This document shows positions 8,776 through 16,758 of a stretch of 64,000 nucleotides of DNA, piece by piece. The stretch is from UBA6109 sp964506465 (GTDB taxonomy: Bacteria; Desulfobacterota; Syntrophia; Syntrophales; UBA6109), in contig CAZDLM010000003.1 in assembly GCA_964506465.1 (NCBI GenBank), positions 1-64,000 on the forward strand, written 5' to 3'. The first letter of the stretch is position 1; every line of letters begins with the position of its first letter. The notes below the pieces were generated by a model that was given only the letters and a program-made list of their open reading frames with translations, had not been told where the DNA came from and ran no database searches. A program made the position numbers and the translations under genes.

Positions 8776-9495
8776 ATGGATAGAGTAAAATTCACAATCG
8801 ACGGAAAAGAAGTTGAGGCGGAAAAGGGCGCGCACCTGCTGGACGTCGCCCGCGCAAACGGCGTCCGGATCCCGACCTTGTGCTGGCACGAGTCGATCGA
8901 GTCCCCCGGCGCCTGCCGGATGTGCGTGGTCGAGGTGAAGCAGGGCAAGCGGACGCGGATCGTGACGTCCTGCCTGTACCCTGTCGCCGAGGGCATCGAA
9001 GTCAAAACGCAGACCGACCGGGTGAAGCACGTCCGCAAGGTCGTCCTGCAGCTCCAGATGGCGCGCTGCCCGGAATCGAAGATGCTCAAGGACATGGCCG
9101 CCGAAATGGGGATTCAGCCCGAGCCCCGTTTCAAGCCGGACAAGACCGACAACACCTGCATCCTCTGCCGCATGTGCGTCCGCACCTGCGAGCAGATCGT
9201 CGGCGTGAGCGCGATCGGGTTCTCCTACCGCGGCACCGAGAAAGTCGTCGGGACGCCGTTCAAGGAGGAGAGCAAGGTCTGCATCGGCTGCGGCGCCTGC
9301 GCGTTTGTCTGCCCCACCCACCACATCAAGATGACGGGGACCCCCGAAGAGCGTTCGATCTGGGGCCGGGATTTCAAGATGATGAAATGCAAGACCTGCG
9401 GGAACTACTTTGCCCCGGTCGACCAGCTCGAATGGATCAGCAAGAAGACGGGCGTGCCGATCGACAAGCTCAGCGTCTGCCAGGCCTGCAAATAG
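8776..9495 (+). CDS. NuoG/HydA N-terminal-like iron-sulfur protein without a catalytic domain
   Basis: 239 aa. An N-terminal plant-type [2Fe-2S] domain (PTLCWHESIESPGACRMC) comes first. The region where NuoG/HydA have the His/Cys cluster is degenerate (QMARCPESKML). Two [4Fe-4S] motifs follow (CILCRMCVRTC, CIGCGACAFVC). The tail has two CxxC pairs (CKTCG, CQACK) that look like a zinc ribbon or rubredoxin-like knuckle. No H-cluster motifs and no molybdopterin domain are present. It is the last gene before a strong terminator, 12 nt after the NuoF-like gene, and probably the electron-entry subunit of that module. Confidence 0.82.
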   Translation: MDRVKFTIDGKEVEAEKGAHLLDVARANGVRIPTLCWHESIESPGACRMCVVEVKQGKRTRIVTSCLYPVAEGIEVKTQTDRVKHVRKVVLQLQMARCPESKMLKDMAAEMGIQPEPRFKPDKTDNTCILCRMCVRTCEQIVGVSAIGFSYRGTEKVVGTPFKEESKVCIGCGACAFVCPTHHIKMTGTPEERSIWGRDFKMMKCKTCGNYFAPVDQLEWISKKTGVPIDKLSVCQACK

Positions 9496-9521
9496 CGGTT
9501 CGTCCGCATCGACAGGAACCA

Positions 9522-9562
9522 AAACGCCGGTGAGGGGGAACCTACATCGGCGTTTCTTTTTT
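9522..9562 (+). terminator. Rho-independent terminator of the por-nuoEF-like operon
   Basis: An 11-bp stem AAACGCCGGTG / CATCGGCGTTT with one G-T pair (9522-9532 with 9545-9555) is followed by TCTTTTTT. Confidence 0.9.
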
Positions 9563-9847
9563 ATTCATGCGGCGGCTAACAGAGCGGGTCCTGTCCGACG
9601 GGTCAGCCTGGCCATGTGACGATATCGCGCTGATTAGACGAATACTTATTAATACATACAAAACTCCACTTCGACGGTTGAATGTACTCGGTGATTTCCG
9701 CATGGCTGTATGTTATCTCGACTACATTGAGAATAAGGATCGATGCTTGCTATTGCGCAGACGGCGGCACCGGTAACGGGATTGATTTTTTTGGAGATGA
9801 GGGATCCCACTCCAGGAACATATTGAGAACATAAGGTAAGTGTCTCG
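9563..9847 (+). other. Non-coding left edge of the accessory island
   Basis: No reading frame here has a ribosome binding site or recognisable protein. Base composition shifts from GC-rich to AT-richer at about 9.62 kb. No tRNA or clear attachment repeat was found. Confidence 0.4.
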
Positions 9848-9876
9848 TTGACATCGAGTGCCTCATGGCATATAAA
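9848..9876 (+). promoter_or_regulatory. Strong sigma70 promoter of the island operon
   Basis: TTGACA (9848-9853), a 17-bp spacer, then TATAAA (9871-9876), followed by an A-run. This is near consensus and stands upstream of the 107-aa gene and the HD gene. Confidence 0.75.
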
Positions 9877-9942
9877 AAAAAGATGTCTTCGATGCGTATC
9901 AAGAACGGATCATCGTCAATTACAGAGAGGAGGAGCAAAGGT

Positions 9943-10266
9943 ATGTGCACCGTAGTCAGTGCTGATTATCTCTTGGCGACTATTCTCTCGATGAAGGAGA
10001 CTGTGCCATTCAATGCTCTCAGAGAACTCCGCAGCAAAATTCAACGCTCTTCGACAAATCTGTCGGTTGACATCTCCGCTCGTTCAATAGACGCAGCATT
10101 GGAATATTATCCCGAGATCTTCAAGAAAGAAAATGAGTATATCGCGCGAGCTCAGGATTGGGAAAACTACCTAAGATCGAATTACCTAAAGAACGAGTTT
10201 ACCAGCTCCGTGCCTAAGCGCGTTCATCGAATTGTCCAAAAAGCCATCTCTGCATCGATACCATAA
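9943..10266 (+). CDS. Hypothetical protein, first gene of the HD-phosphohydrolase pair
   Basis: 107 aa, not recognised. It is mostly helical by eye, with no Cys clusters, signal peptide or membrane segment. It is basic near the C-terminus (VPKRVHRIVQKAI). I choose ATG 9943 because GGAGG lies just upstream (about 9928-9932). The frame is open further up to 9865, which would start inside the promoter discriminator region. The HD gene begins 33 nt after its stop, so the two probably share the strong promoter. It could be a regulator or partner of the HD enzyme; that is inference. Confidence 0.6.
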   Translation: MCTVVSADYLLATILSMKETVPFNALRELRSKIQRSSTNLSVDISARSIDAALEYYPEIFKKENEYIARAQDWENYLRSNYLKNEFTSSVPKRVHRIVQKAISASIP

Positions 10267-10299
10267 GGAAACCGAAAAACTCTGACATGCCGTGACAAT

Positions 10300-11793
10300 A
10301 TGATCAAGGCTAGTCACAAAAACAAAGAGTTCCGTGATCCTGTGCACGGTTATATCACTGTGCCCGCCGATTGGTGTGAGGCATTCATCGACACCGCAAT
10401 TTTCCAGCGTCTTCGGCATGTCGAGCAAACCATGATGGGCTTTCTATATCCATCCGCACGCCATGATAGGTTTACACATTCGCTTGGTGTTTACCACTTG
10501 GCCAAGATCGCGTTCGAATGTCTGCAAGTCAACACCAATCCTGACATCCTTGACGGCATTGATTTGAATCAATACAAGGCGGCATTTCTCGCCGCCGCAC
10601 TAATGCATGATTGCGCCCATGCCAGTTTTTCTCACACTTTTGAATATCTATACGACAAAAGGAGAAGGCAATCCGACCAATATCCGAAAGCGGAAAAGTT
10701 TCTTTTTGAAAATGCGAATTCGGCCTTCATTAAAGATTTTCCCTCTCCTGGCCCAGCTCCCCATGAAAATTTTAGCGCAGCGATCTTTTTGAAAGACTTT
10801 AGAAAACATTTCGCGCGCTTAGCACCGGGGTCTGATCCAGTTCTCGTGGCACGGATGATCACCGGTTGTATCCATAAGAAGTGCCCAACGGTTCGTACTC
10901 AAGTGGAAAACTGTTTAATCAGATTAATCAATGGGAGTACCGTTGATGTGGACAAATTGGATTATATCCTGCGTGATACTTGGGCATCCGGGGTCGATAA
11001 CGTTTCTATAGATGTACTGAGGCTACTTTCAGCCCTGGAAATTGTGGCGACACCGAGTGGATTTCTTGACGTTGCTTTTCGGAAATCAGCTTTGAATGTT
11101 GTGCAAAGCGTTATTGATGGAAGGAATTATCTCTATCGTTGGATATACTCGCATCATACGGTTTGTTACTACAGCGGTGTTCTTCGCAGTGCTGTTGAAG
11201 AATTGAACAAAGCCATATCGCCTAAGACTAATCCGGAAGCATTTCTGGATGCAATTTCTTGTGAGAAAGTCTTTGAATGCCCAGTGCCAGTGGGATCAAA
11301 AGTGTTTTACCTGCCTTGTGATGACGATATCTTCAGTTTGCTGAAAACGAGCAGGAACAGGAAGACACGCCTGGGTAAATTGGCTGACGAGCTGATAAGC
11401 AGAAAACCTTCACGAATTCCTTTGTGGAAAACAGCACCAGAATTTGAAATTCTATTTAGCAACCGAAACGCTAAAGAAAGGAGCGCAATTCGGAAAGACG
11501 TAAAGAATTTGTTGAAAGATGTTCTTGGCGCCAAGGCAGCTAATGAAGTGATGGTCGAGGACGCAAAATCAAAGATGCTAGATCTGATGAATTTTGACGA
11601 AAGTAGACTATGGATAAAATTTGGCGCATTGCTTGATAATCGAGTTATGTCTTTCCAGGATATCGCCAAGACTTGGCAAGAGGAAGTGCCCAAAAAAAAT
11701 CCGACGGCATTTTATGTTTTTATCCCGCGAGAAGCTAAAGCAAAAGTGTCCAAATGCATAAAGAAGCTTACGCAAGCACCTGTGTCCGGCTAA
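10300..11793 (+). CDS. HD-domain phosphohydrolase (COG1078/dNTPase-like)
   Basis: 497 aa. Metal ligands of the HD fold are visible: RFTHSLGV (His60), LMHDCAHASFSH (His103-Asp104, with His107 and His112) and the distal Asp in DVDKLDYILRD (about 218-221). The start RDPVHGYITVP and RLRHVEQT are typical of the dGTPase/SAMHD1-like relatives in COG1078. Such enzymes hydrolyse nucleotides, and some starve phages of dNTPs. The substrate here is unknown. The C-terminal 200 residues are Lys-rich and I do not recognise them. Confidence 0.85.
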   Translation: MIKASHKNKEFRDPVHGYITVPADWCEAFIDTAIFQRLRHVEQTMMGFLYPSARHDRFTHSLGVYHLAKIAFECLQVNTNPDILDGIDLNQYKAAFLAAALMHDCAHASFSHTFEYLYDKRRRQSDQYPKAEKFLFENANSAFIKDFPSPGPAPHENFSAAIFLKDFRKHFARLAPGSDPVLVARMITGCIHKKCPTVRTQVENCLIRLINGSTVDVDKLDYILRDTWASGVDNVSIDVLRLLSALEIVATPSGFLDVAFRKSALNVVQSVIDGRNYLYRWIYSHHTVCYYSGVLRSAVEELNKAISPKTNPEAFLDAISCEKVFECPVPVGSKVFYLPCDDDIFSLLKTSRNRKTRLGKLADELISRKPSRIPLWKTAPEFEILFSNRNAKERSAIRKDVKNLLKDVLGAKAANEVMVEDAKSKMLDLMNFDESRLWIKFGALLDNRVMSFQDIAKTWQEEVPKKNPTAFYVFIPREAKAKVSKCIKKLTQAPVSG

Positions 11794-11858
11794 GAAGTAA
11801 GTCATTTATAGACCGCTCGGATCAAGATTCCAGAAAAGAGATTGTTCCACACGCCAGT

Positions 11859-11996
11859 ATGGGCCTGATTGTCAAATGCGAGAAATGTGAGTTCCGTATC
11901 ACTCACGAAGATCTCTCCTGCCCAGCTTGTGGAGCACTGACTTTCTGGCTGTCATTAACTACCGCTCGAAAGCTGTTCTACGGCCACTGTCTTTGA
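11859..11996 (+). CDS. Possible 45-aa zinc-ribbon microprotein
   Basis: The reading frame has two knuckles, CEKCEF and CPACGA, 13 residues apart, consistent with a small zinc ribbon. It has no clear ribosome binding site, and the open frame extends back into the end of the HD gene, so it may be a fragment. The stretch from 11997 to the next gene holds nothing I can support. Confidence 0.25.
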   Translation: MGLIVKCEKCEFRITHEDLSCPACGALTFWLSLTTARKLFYGHCL

Positions 11997-12244
11997 ACTC
12001 ACTGACTTCAATAAAAAACGTCATCCAGCATTACAAATACAAGTCCTGATGGAGCATGATCATGCCAGATCAATGAATGCGGTTTGAAACGTGCAAACAC
12101 TTGTGAGACCAAACTGTAAGATTGCTCATGATCCGCTAGTACGAATCGGTCGAGCTTCCGCAGGACCAGGTCAAGATCAACGGCCGAGTCATTTGGTTCG
12201 GGAGGGAAATGTAGAAGCAAAAACGTCTTCTTCAGGAGGAAAGA

Positions 12245-13000
12245 ATGATGTCGCTACTCAGAGTCATTGTTTTTCTCGTTCCAATCTTTTTTAGCGGCTG
12301 CGATAAACCTACCGAGATAGTCTTTGGACCAGAACCACTCAAACAAATAACTGAACAGGCGGACCGATTCAAAGCGTTGCCCGAAGAAGACAGAGTGCTC
12401 CTGTTCACCTATCTGACGACGACCGAGATGGGAAAGATTTTCGGGGCGGATATAAAACCGGCAACTGGCAGGACCGTCGGAGAGGTACTCAAGGATGCCC
12501 GAGAATGGAAGAAAAAAATGGTCGCTCAAGAAGAGGAGGCAAAAAAGCGCCTGGCGGAACAAGAAGCCTTGAAGAAGAAGGCTCTCGCTGAGCGCAAGGC
12601 CGTAATCGACAGGATCGCTTCATGCGTCGTCGTTGCCGTCACCGACAAGATAGTCCGCCCGAAAGACTATGACGCCGGCCGCTACGGTGATTTGCTGGTC
12701 ATTGGTTACGCGCTTGAAAATAAATCAAATAAAACGATCCGGCAGGTGAAGGGCCATGCTTTCTTCTACGATGCGACGGGAGACGAAATCGGGTCTCTGC
12801 CGGTTGATTTTGACAGCCGGATCCCGGCGGGGAAGACCATCAAGACGACGACTGGCATGGGCTGGAAGCTGAATCAATTCATGCACGGCAAGATTGAAAA
12901 GATCGCGGAACGCGATTTCGGCTCCATGAAGACCAAGTTTGAAGCCGAGGCCATAGCCTTCGATGACGGAGAGGTCCTGAAGGCGCCGGCCGTGAAATAG
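12245..13000 (+). CDS. Predicted lipoprotein with coiled coil, function unknown
   Basis: 251 aa. A lipoprotein signal (LLRVIVFLVPIFFSGC) puts the lipidated Cys at residue 19. A charged helix rich in Glu/Lys/Ala (about 100-130) looks like a coiled coil. A C-terminal beta-rich domain resembles FxLYD-like lipoprotein domains (GDLLVIGYALENKSNKTIRQVKG). AGGAGG precedes ATG 12245 (or 12248). Composition is intermediate between island and chromosome. Confidence 0.65.
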   Translation: MMSLLRVIVFLVPIFFSGCDKPTEIVFGPEPLKQITEQADRFKALPEEDRVLLFTYLTTTEMGKIFGADIKPATGRTVGEVLKDAREWKKKMVAQEEEAKKRLAEQEALKKKALAERKAVIDRIASCVVVAVTDKIVRPKDYDAGRYGDLLVIGYALENKSNKTIRQVKGHAFFYDATGDEIGSLPVDFDSRIPAGKTIKTTTGMGWKLNQFMHGKIEKIAERDFGSMKTKFEAEAIAFDDGEVLKAPAVK

Positions 13001-13040
13001 CATTGCTTGTTCATTTTTCATGGAAGGAAGGGGCCAAAGC

Positions 13041-13244
13041 ATGGCTAAATTCCAATCGATGACCTCGGAGAATCAAGTCCGAGTCGACGAGAAGGAATGT
13101 GAACTGATCCGGAATGGATATAGACGAGTTCCAGCACTGCAGGATCTGCAGCCGTTAGAGTACCACCGGAGTGATTATACCGGCACACCCGATTCTTTTG
13201 AAGGGCCAAAGCATTATCGTATCAAGTGGTGTGAACCGGATTAG
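13041..13244 (+). CDS. Small hypothetical protein
   Basis: 67 aa, hydrophilic, ending KHYRIKWCEPD. AAGGAAGGGG upstream of ATG 13041 is a plausible ribosome site. It lies 40 nt after the lipoprotein gene and 25 nt before the next. No domain is recognised. Confidence 0.4.
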   Translation: MAKFQSMTSENQVRVDEKECELIRNGYRRVPALQDLQPLEYHRSDYTGTPDSFEGPKHYRIKWCEPD

Positions 13245-13269
13245 AAGGCGCAAAGGAAGGAGGGAATCT

Positions 13270-13467
13270 ATGTCAAAACCGCGCGACACCTACAAGTACC
13301 ACTTCAAAATCGGTAACAAGATCGTCCACAGCGGCATAACCAATGATCTTGAACGGCGAGAGGGAGAGCATCAGCAAGAATGGCCCAACGGGCATATCAA
13401 ACAGGTCGGCAATATATCGACTGAGGACGGCGCACGTGAGTGGGAAGACGGGCAGAAGAAGGCATAA
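13270..13467 (+). CDS. Small GIY-YIG-like protein
   Basis: 65 aa. The pattern YKYHFKIGNKIVHSGIT, then DLERREGEHQQEW, then GHIKQVG resembles the core of short GIY-YIG-like proteins (strand, HSGIT in place of YIG, and an Arg/Glu helix). The classic catalytic Tyr/Gly residues are not fully kept, so nuclease activity is uncertain. GGAGGG precedes ATG 13270. Confidence 0.5.
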   Translation: MSKPRDTYKYHFKIGNKIVHSGITNDLERREGEHQQEWPNGHIKQVGNISTEDGAREWEDGQKKA

Positions 13468-13490
13468 CCGGAGGAGGAAGAACTGGAACC

Positions 13491-14261
13491 TTGAAAGAGT
13501 TGGACACTGTTGTCGCTCGATTCAAGAAGAATGTGGATGCCGTACTTACGCTGTCGAATCTTGATCGCCAGATAACTGAGTTCGCCATATCGGCCATCGA
13601 GAAGCGCGACGAGCGTTTACAGAAGGCTCATGTGGACAACGCGCGGATGCTGGCGGGGAATACACTGCAGCAGCTGAAAAATATCAGGATGAACGACTCT
13701 TTGCGCCCCGGGTTCCAAGCGCTGGTTAACCAAAGCGTTGTTTTGTTGGCATCATACTTCGCGTCGGGAATGGCCGATCTGTTTAGCTCAGCAGTTCCGA
13801 TTGCCTTGACAGCGTCTCCGACTGAAAAGCTTCTCACCCATGAGATACGCCTCAAGGTTCGAGAAGCTCGGGAAATGAACTACGAGCTGAAGCATAACCT
13901 TGCCGAACTCATTATCACTGCGGCCGACATTAGTTTTCAGGACACAAAAAGCATTGCTCGGTCGTTCAGTGATTACATGGGCATCGATATCGTCCAAAAC
14001 GAAGATGTAAATAACATCATTGCTGGTCTGTCTTGTCGTCACGTGATCGTCCATAGCGGCGGCGTGGTCGACCGTCGCTGTGTGAGCTATCTTAAAGGCG
14101 CACAGCCTCGGCATCTGAAGGTTGACATACGGGTAGGAGATCGGATTCAGTTTAATACAGAGGAGGTCGCGGTTCTATCGAAAGCAATGACGCGATACAT
14201 CGAGAACGTGACGACTCTGCTTGAAAAGAAGCTTGGTTTCGCAGGCTCTCTGCCCAATTAA
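13491..14261 (+). CDS. HEPN-like protein (RiboL-PSP-HEPN-type RxxxxH motif)
   Basis: 256 aa, largely helical. The segment CRHVIVHSGGVVDRR contains Arg183-x4-His188, the HEPN ribonuclease signature with the usual IVH-x-GG-x-VD context of the RiboL-PSP group. The second half also has a beta-like stretch (VDIRVGDRIQFNTEEV). I start at TTG 13491 behind GGAGGAGGAAG; an in-frame GTG at 13440 would overlap the GIY-YIG-like gene by 28 bp. HEPN RNases act in toxin-antitoxin and anti-phage systems. No adjacent MNT antitoxin gene is seen. Confidence 0.68.
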   Translation: MKELDTVVARFKKNVDAVLTLSNLDRQITEFAISAIEKRDERLQKAHVDNARMLAGNTLQQLKNIRMNDSLRPGFQALVNQSVVLLASYFASGMADLFSSAVPIALTASPTEKLLTHEIRLKVREAREMNYELKHNLAELIITAADISFQDTKSIARSFSDYMGIDIVQNEDVNNIIAGLSCRHVIVHSGGVVDRRCVSYLKGAQPRHLKVDIRVGDRIQFNTEEVAVLSKAMTRYIENVTTLLEKKLGFAGSLPN

Positions 14262-14295
14262 ATGAGGCAGCAAATCTTCCAGGCCCTCAGCCTGA

Positions 14296-14457
14296 TGTGA
14301 CGTTCTGCCCGTTTACGGGGAATCCGTAAAGGACATCCCGCGGGATGCCATAAAATCGAAGGGATACGTTCGAAAAAACGGGAGCGATTCCGAGGATACG
14401 CATACCTATGAATGCCAGGCCTGTAAGAGACGCTTAGAAATAAACCAGGACCGGTAA
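14296..14457 (+). other. Open frame without a start, possible zinc-finger gene remnant
   Basis: 54 sense codons run from a stop at 14293 to TAA at 14455, ending in a knuckle (TYECQACKRRLEINQDR), with no ATG, GTG or TTG. It ends 2 nt before the Schlafen-like gene. Probably a decayed leader gene or chance. Confidence 0.2.
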
Positions 14458-14459
14458 GC

Positions 14460-15401
14460 ATGTTTGAAATGAACGACCTCATCGAAAAGGTGTTGTCTGC
14501 GCGTCGTGAGTCAAAGCACATCGAATTTAAGGGAGCTTTGGACTTTACGATACCAAGTGCCTGGCCGGAGATTGTAAAAGACATCGTCGCGCTTGCAAAC
14601 TCGGGAGGGGGAGCCATAGCCATCGGTCTGGACAATTTGGGAAATCCCACCAACACCGACATATCTCAAGTGTTAGGGTGTGATCCTGCCGCGATGACTG
14701 ATCATATCTGCAAGTATACGGGGGTCAATTTTAGCAGTTTTGAGATTATGGAGCGATCAAAGGACGGTAGGCGAATTGCCATAATTACCATCTCCGGCGT
14801 AACCGTACCCGTGGTCTTCAATAAGCCAGGGACTTACAAGGTTGATAGCAAAAATCAAAGAACGGCCTTCTCTGCCGGCACTGTTTATTTTCGGCATGGT
14901 GCAAAGAGTGAACCGGGAAATACAGATGATATCCGCATGGTTATAGAGAGGCAAATTGAGTCTATGCGGAAATCGTTGCTGAAAGGCGTTCGAAAAGTCG
15001 TTCAGGCACCTCTAGGCAGTCGTATTCTTGCCTATGGACCTTCCGTTGAGATACATGAATCCGTATCACCTACCGCAAAAGCCATACGCATTGTAGATGA
15101 TCCAGACGCCCCTGCCTATCGTAAGATCGACTATGATGTTACTCACCCTCACAGGCAAAGGGACGTGATTCAGAAAGTCAATGAAGCCCTGGGTGGAGAG
15201 ATGAAGATCAACCAGTGGGACATCCAATGCGTCAAACGGTTATGTAATATCGAAGGGAATGAAGCCTTTTGCCACAGGGGAAAGTTCGCCATGGGCGCTC
15301 AGTATACTGACCGGTTCGTTGAATGGCTCATTAGCCAATATCGAACAGACACCGATTTCTTTGTTAAATGCAGACATCGCGTTTATGAGATGACACGCTG
15401 A
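14460..15401 (+). CDS. Schlafen AlbA_2 (divergent AAA-4) domain protein
   Basis: 313 aa. The N-terminal AlbA_2 domain has ESKHIEFKGAL (residues 17-27) and IVALANSGGGAIAIGLD (about 43-59), the standard hallmark of the family. It continues to about residue 130 (AGTVYFRHGAKSEP). The remaining 180 residues are not recognised. Prokaryotic AlbA_2 proteins are DNA/RNA binding, and eukaryotic Schlafens include tRNA-cleaving nucleases with this fold. It lies between two HEPN-like genes on one strand. Confidence 0.8.
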   Translation: MFEMNDLIEKVLSARRESKHIEFKGALDFTIPSAWPEIVKDIVALANSGGGAIAIGLDNLGNPTNTDISQVLGCDPAAMTDHICKYTGVNFSSFEIMERSKDGRRIAIITISGVTVPVVFNKPGTYKVDSKNQRTAFSAGTVYFRHGAKSEPGNTDDIRMVIERQIESMRKSLLKGVRKVVQAPLGSRILAYGPSVEIHESVSPTAKAIRIVDDPDAPAYRKIDYDVTHPHRQRDVIQKVNEALGGEMKINQWDIQCVKRLCNIEGNEAFCHRGKFAMGAQYTDRFVEWLISQYRTDTDFFVKCRHRVYEMTR

Positions 15402-15462
15402 AGGTCTGTAGTCGCTTTAATATTCCCGAATCAAGTCCGGAGACATGACGGAAAGGGGATAA

Positions 15463-15915
15463 ATGGCATACGCAGATCACGTGGATAAGAATCTCTGGGA
15501 TGAACGCTACAATTGGCTTCGTGAAACAGAAGAAAAAGAAGCAGGGGCGTATGGATGTGTATTCCTGAGTTCTCAAGCGGTACTTCTTGCCTACGATGTT
15601 GAGATAGCATTCTGTGCCGGGGCTTGGTTATCCGTAATCGTTCTGGCTCACGCCGCCATCGACGCGACAATCCGAGATATGGAATCAGGAGATTATAAAG
15701 GCAATTCAAAGAAAGTCTTTGGAGAAGACAAGGAACTTCAATGGCTCAGGTTGACAAGAAACAGATTAGTGCATGTTTCCTCTCCTGATAGTCCACGAGC
15801 TTTACCCGAGGAGGCCGAGAACGATGTCGCTTCTTACCAAGAGTCCTTAGAGTCGCCGGCAAGGCGTGCTGTAAAACTTATGTTTCGGTCTCTCTATGAA
15901 AATAAGGGCACCTAA
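15463..15915 (+). CDS. Second HEPN-like small protein
   Basis: 150 aa. An N-terminal helical region (AGAWLSVIVLAHAAIDATIRD) leads to WLRLTRNRLVHVS, which contains Arg99-x4-His104, an RxxxxH signature with Asn next to the Arg as in many HEPN proteins. AAGGGG lies before ATG 15463. It sits 61 nt after the Schlafen-like gene and converges with the minus-strand pair. Fold by motif only. Confidence 0.55.
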   Translation: MAYADHVDKNLWDERYNWLRETEEKEAGAYGCVFLSSQAVLLAYDVEIAFCAGAWLSVIVLAHAAIDATIRDMESGDYKGNSKKVFGEDKELQWLRLTRNRLVHVSSPDSPRALPEEAENDVASYQESLESPARRAVKLMFRSLYENKGT

Positions 15916-15966
15916 AATAACTCAACAGACCCGTTCCCCCGATGAGGCATCTGTAGAGATTGAGGA

Positions 15967-16758
15967 TCAAAATAATCGGCTTTGCGTCTCTGTTGGCGGC
16001 CAGAACACACCAAGTACAAGCCAAGTGTTATAGGGTAAGACTGTTCCCATAAAGAAACGAGTGTCCCGTGAACCATTACAAATCTCATATAGAAACTTCT
16101 TTCTTACACTTTCCGCCGCAGCTTTGGCGTCTCCTAATCTTTCGGTTTCCCTAAGCCAAAGGACTCCTGCTTCCCAATCGGTTAGAGATGCTTTATGGGG
16201 TATCCCATTGCTATCTTCGCATTCGAAAATATACTGGAATTTATATGGTATCTTCCGAAGAGCTTTGCGCTCGCCGAAGAGCAGCAGCTGATTAAGGGCT
16301 GCCTCTTGCGCAGGTTTCCATTCGGCATCAGCATTAGAGATGGCTAAGTCTAAAATCCGCTTTGGTCTGACAATTCCCAATGATGTCATATCCTGGTCAT
16401 ATTTCTGCATAAGCTGCTTGTAGGTATTCACCGGCAACGGATCAATTACACTTCTGCGCGTATCCCATCCATTGTTTGTTGGCAAAATTTCCTGGAGAGT
16501 AATTGAATTAAGGTCTGGACGATGGCTCTCTTTTCTTGAGTCTCCTTTGTGGCCATTACTATCCAGCACCACACTAATCCATTGGTACTTCCTAAATTGC
16601 TTTTCTGGCGGTAGGTATCGATAATTAATAGGATAGAGACGAACCCATTCCCTCTTCTCAGTTATTCCTGCCGTACAAACAAGCTCGTCGTGAGACCGCG
16701 ATGGGTGAGGGTATGTCAGAACTGTAATGAGAACCCGCACAGGTTTTTCCAGATACAT
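15967..16758 (-). CDS. Conserved hypothetical partner of the DUF488 gene
   Basis: 263 aa. It opens with VRVLITVLTYPHPSRSHDELVCTAGIT and continues with WVRLYPINYRYLP and FRKYQWISV, well ordered alternating strands and helices with no signal peptide. I do not recognise a catalytic motif. Its start lies 101 bp inside the upstream DUF488 gene in another frame, so expression is tightly coupled. I infer joint function. Confidence 0.65.
   Translation of the reverse strand: MYLEKPVRVLITVLTYPHPSRSHDELVCTAGITEKREWVRLYPINYRYLPPEKQFRKYQWISVVLDSNGHKGDSRKESHRPDLNSITLQEILPTNNGWDTRRSVIDPLPVNTYKQLMQKYDQDMTSLGIVRPKRILDLAISNADAEWKPAQEAALNQLLLFGERKALRKIPYKFQYIFECEDSNGIPHKASLTDWEAGVLWLRETERLGDAKAAAESVRKKFLYEICNGSRDTRFFMGTVLPYNTWLVLGVFWPPTETQSRLF

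Noticed and set aside
9567..9776. Short open frame after the POR terminator
   Set aside because: Overlaps the terminator region and has no ribosome site or domain.
12008..12220. A 70-codon minus-strand frame (TTG start) between the HD gene and the lipoprotein gene
   Set aside because: No ribosome site, no recognisable domain, and it overlaps the leader of the lipoprotein gene; probably chance.
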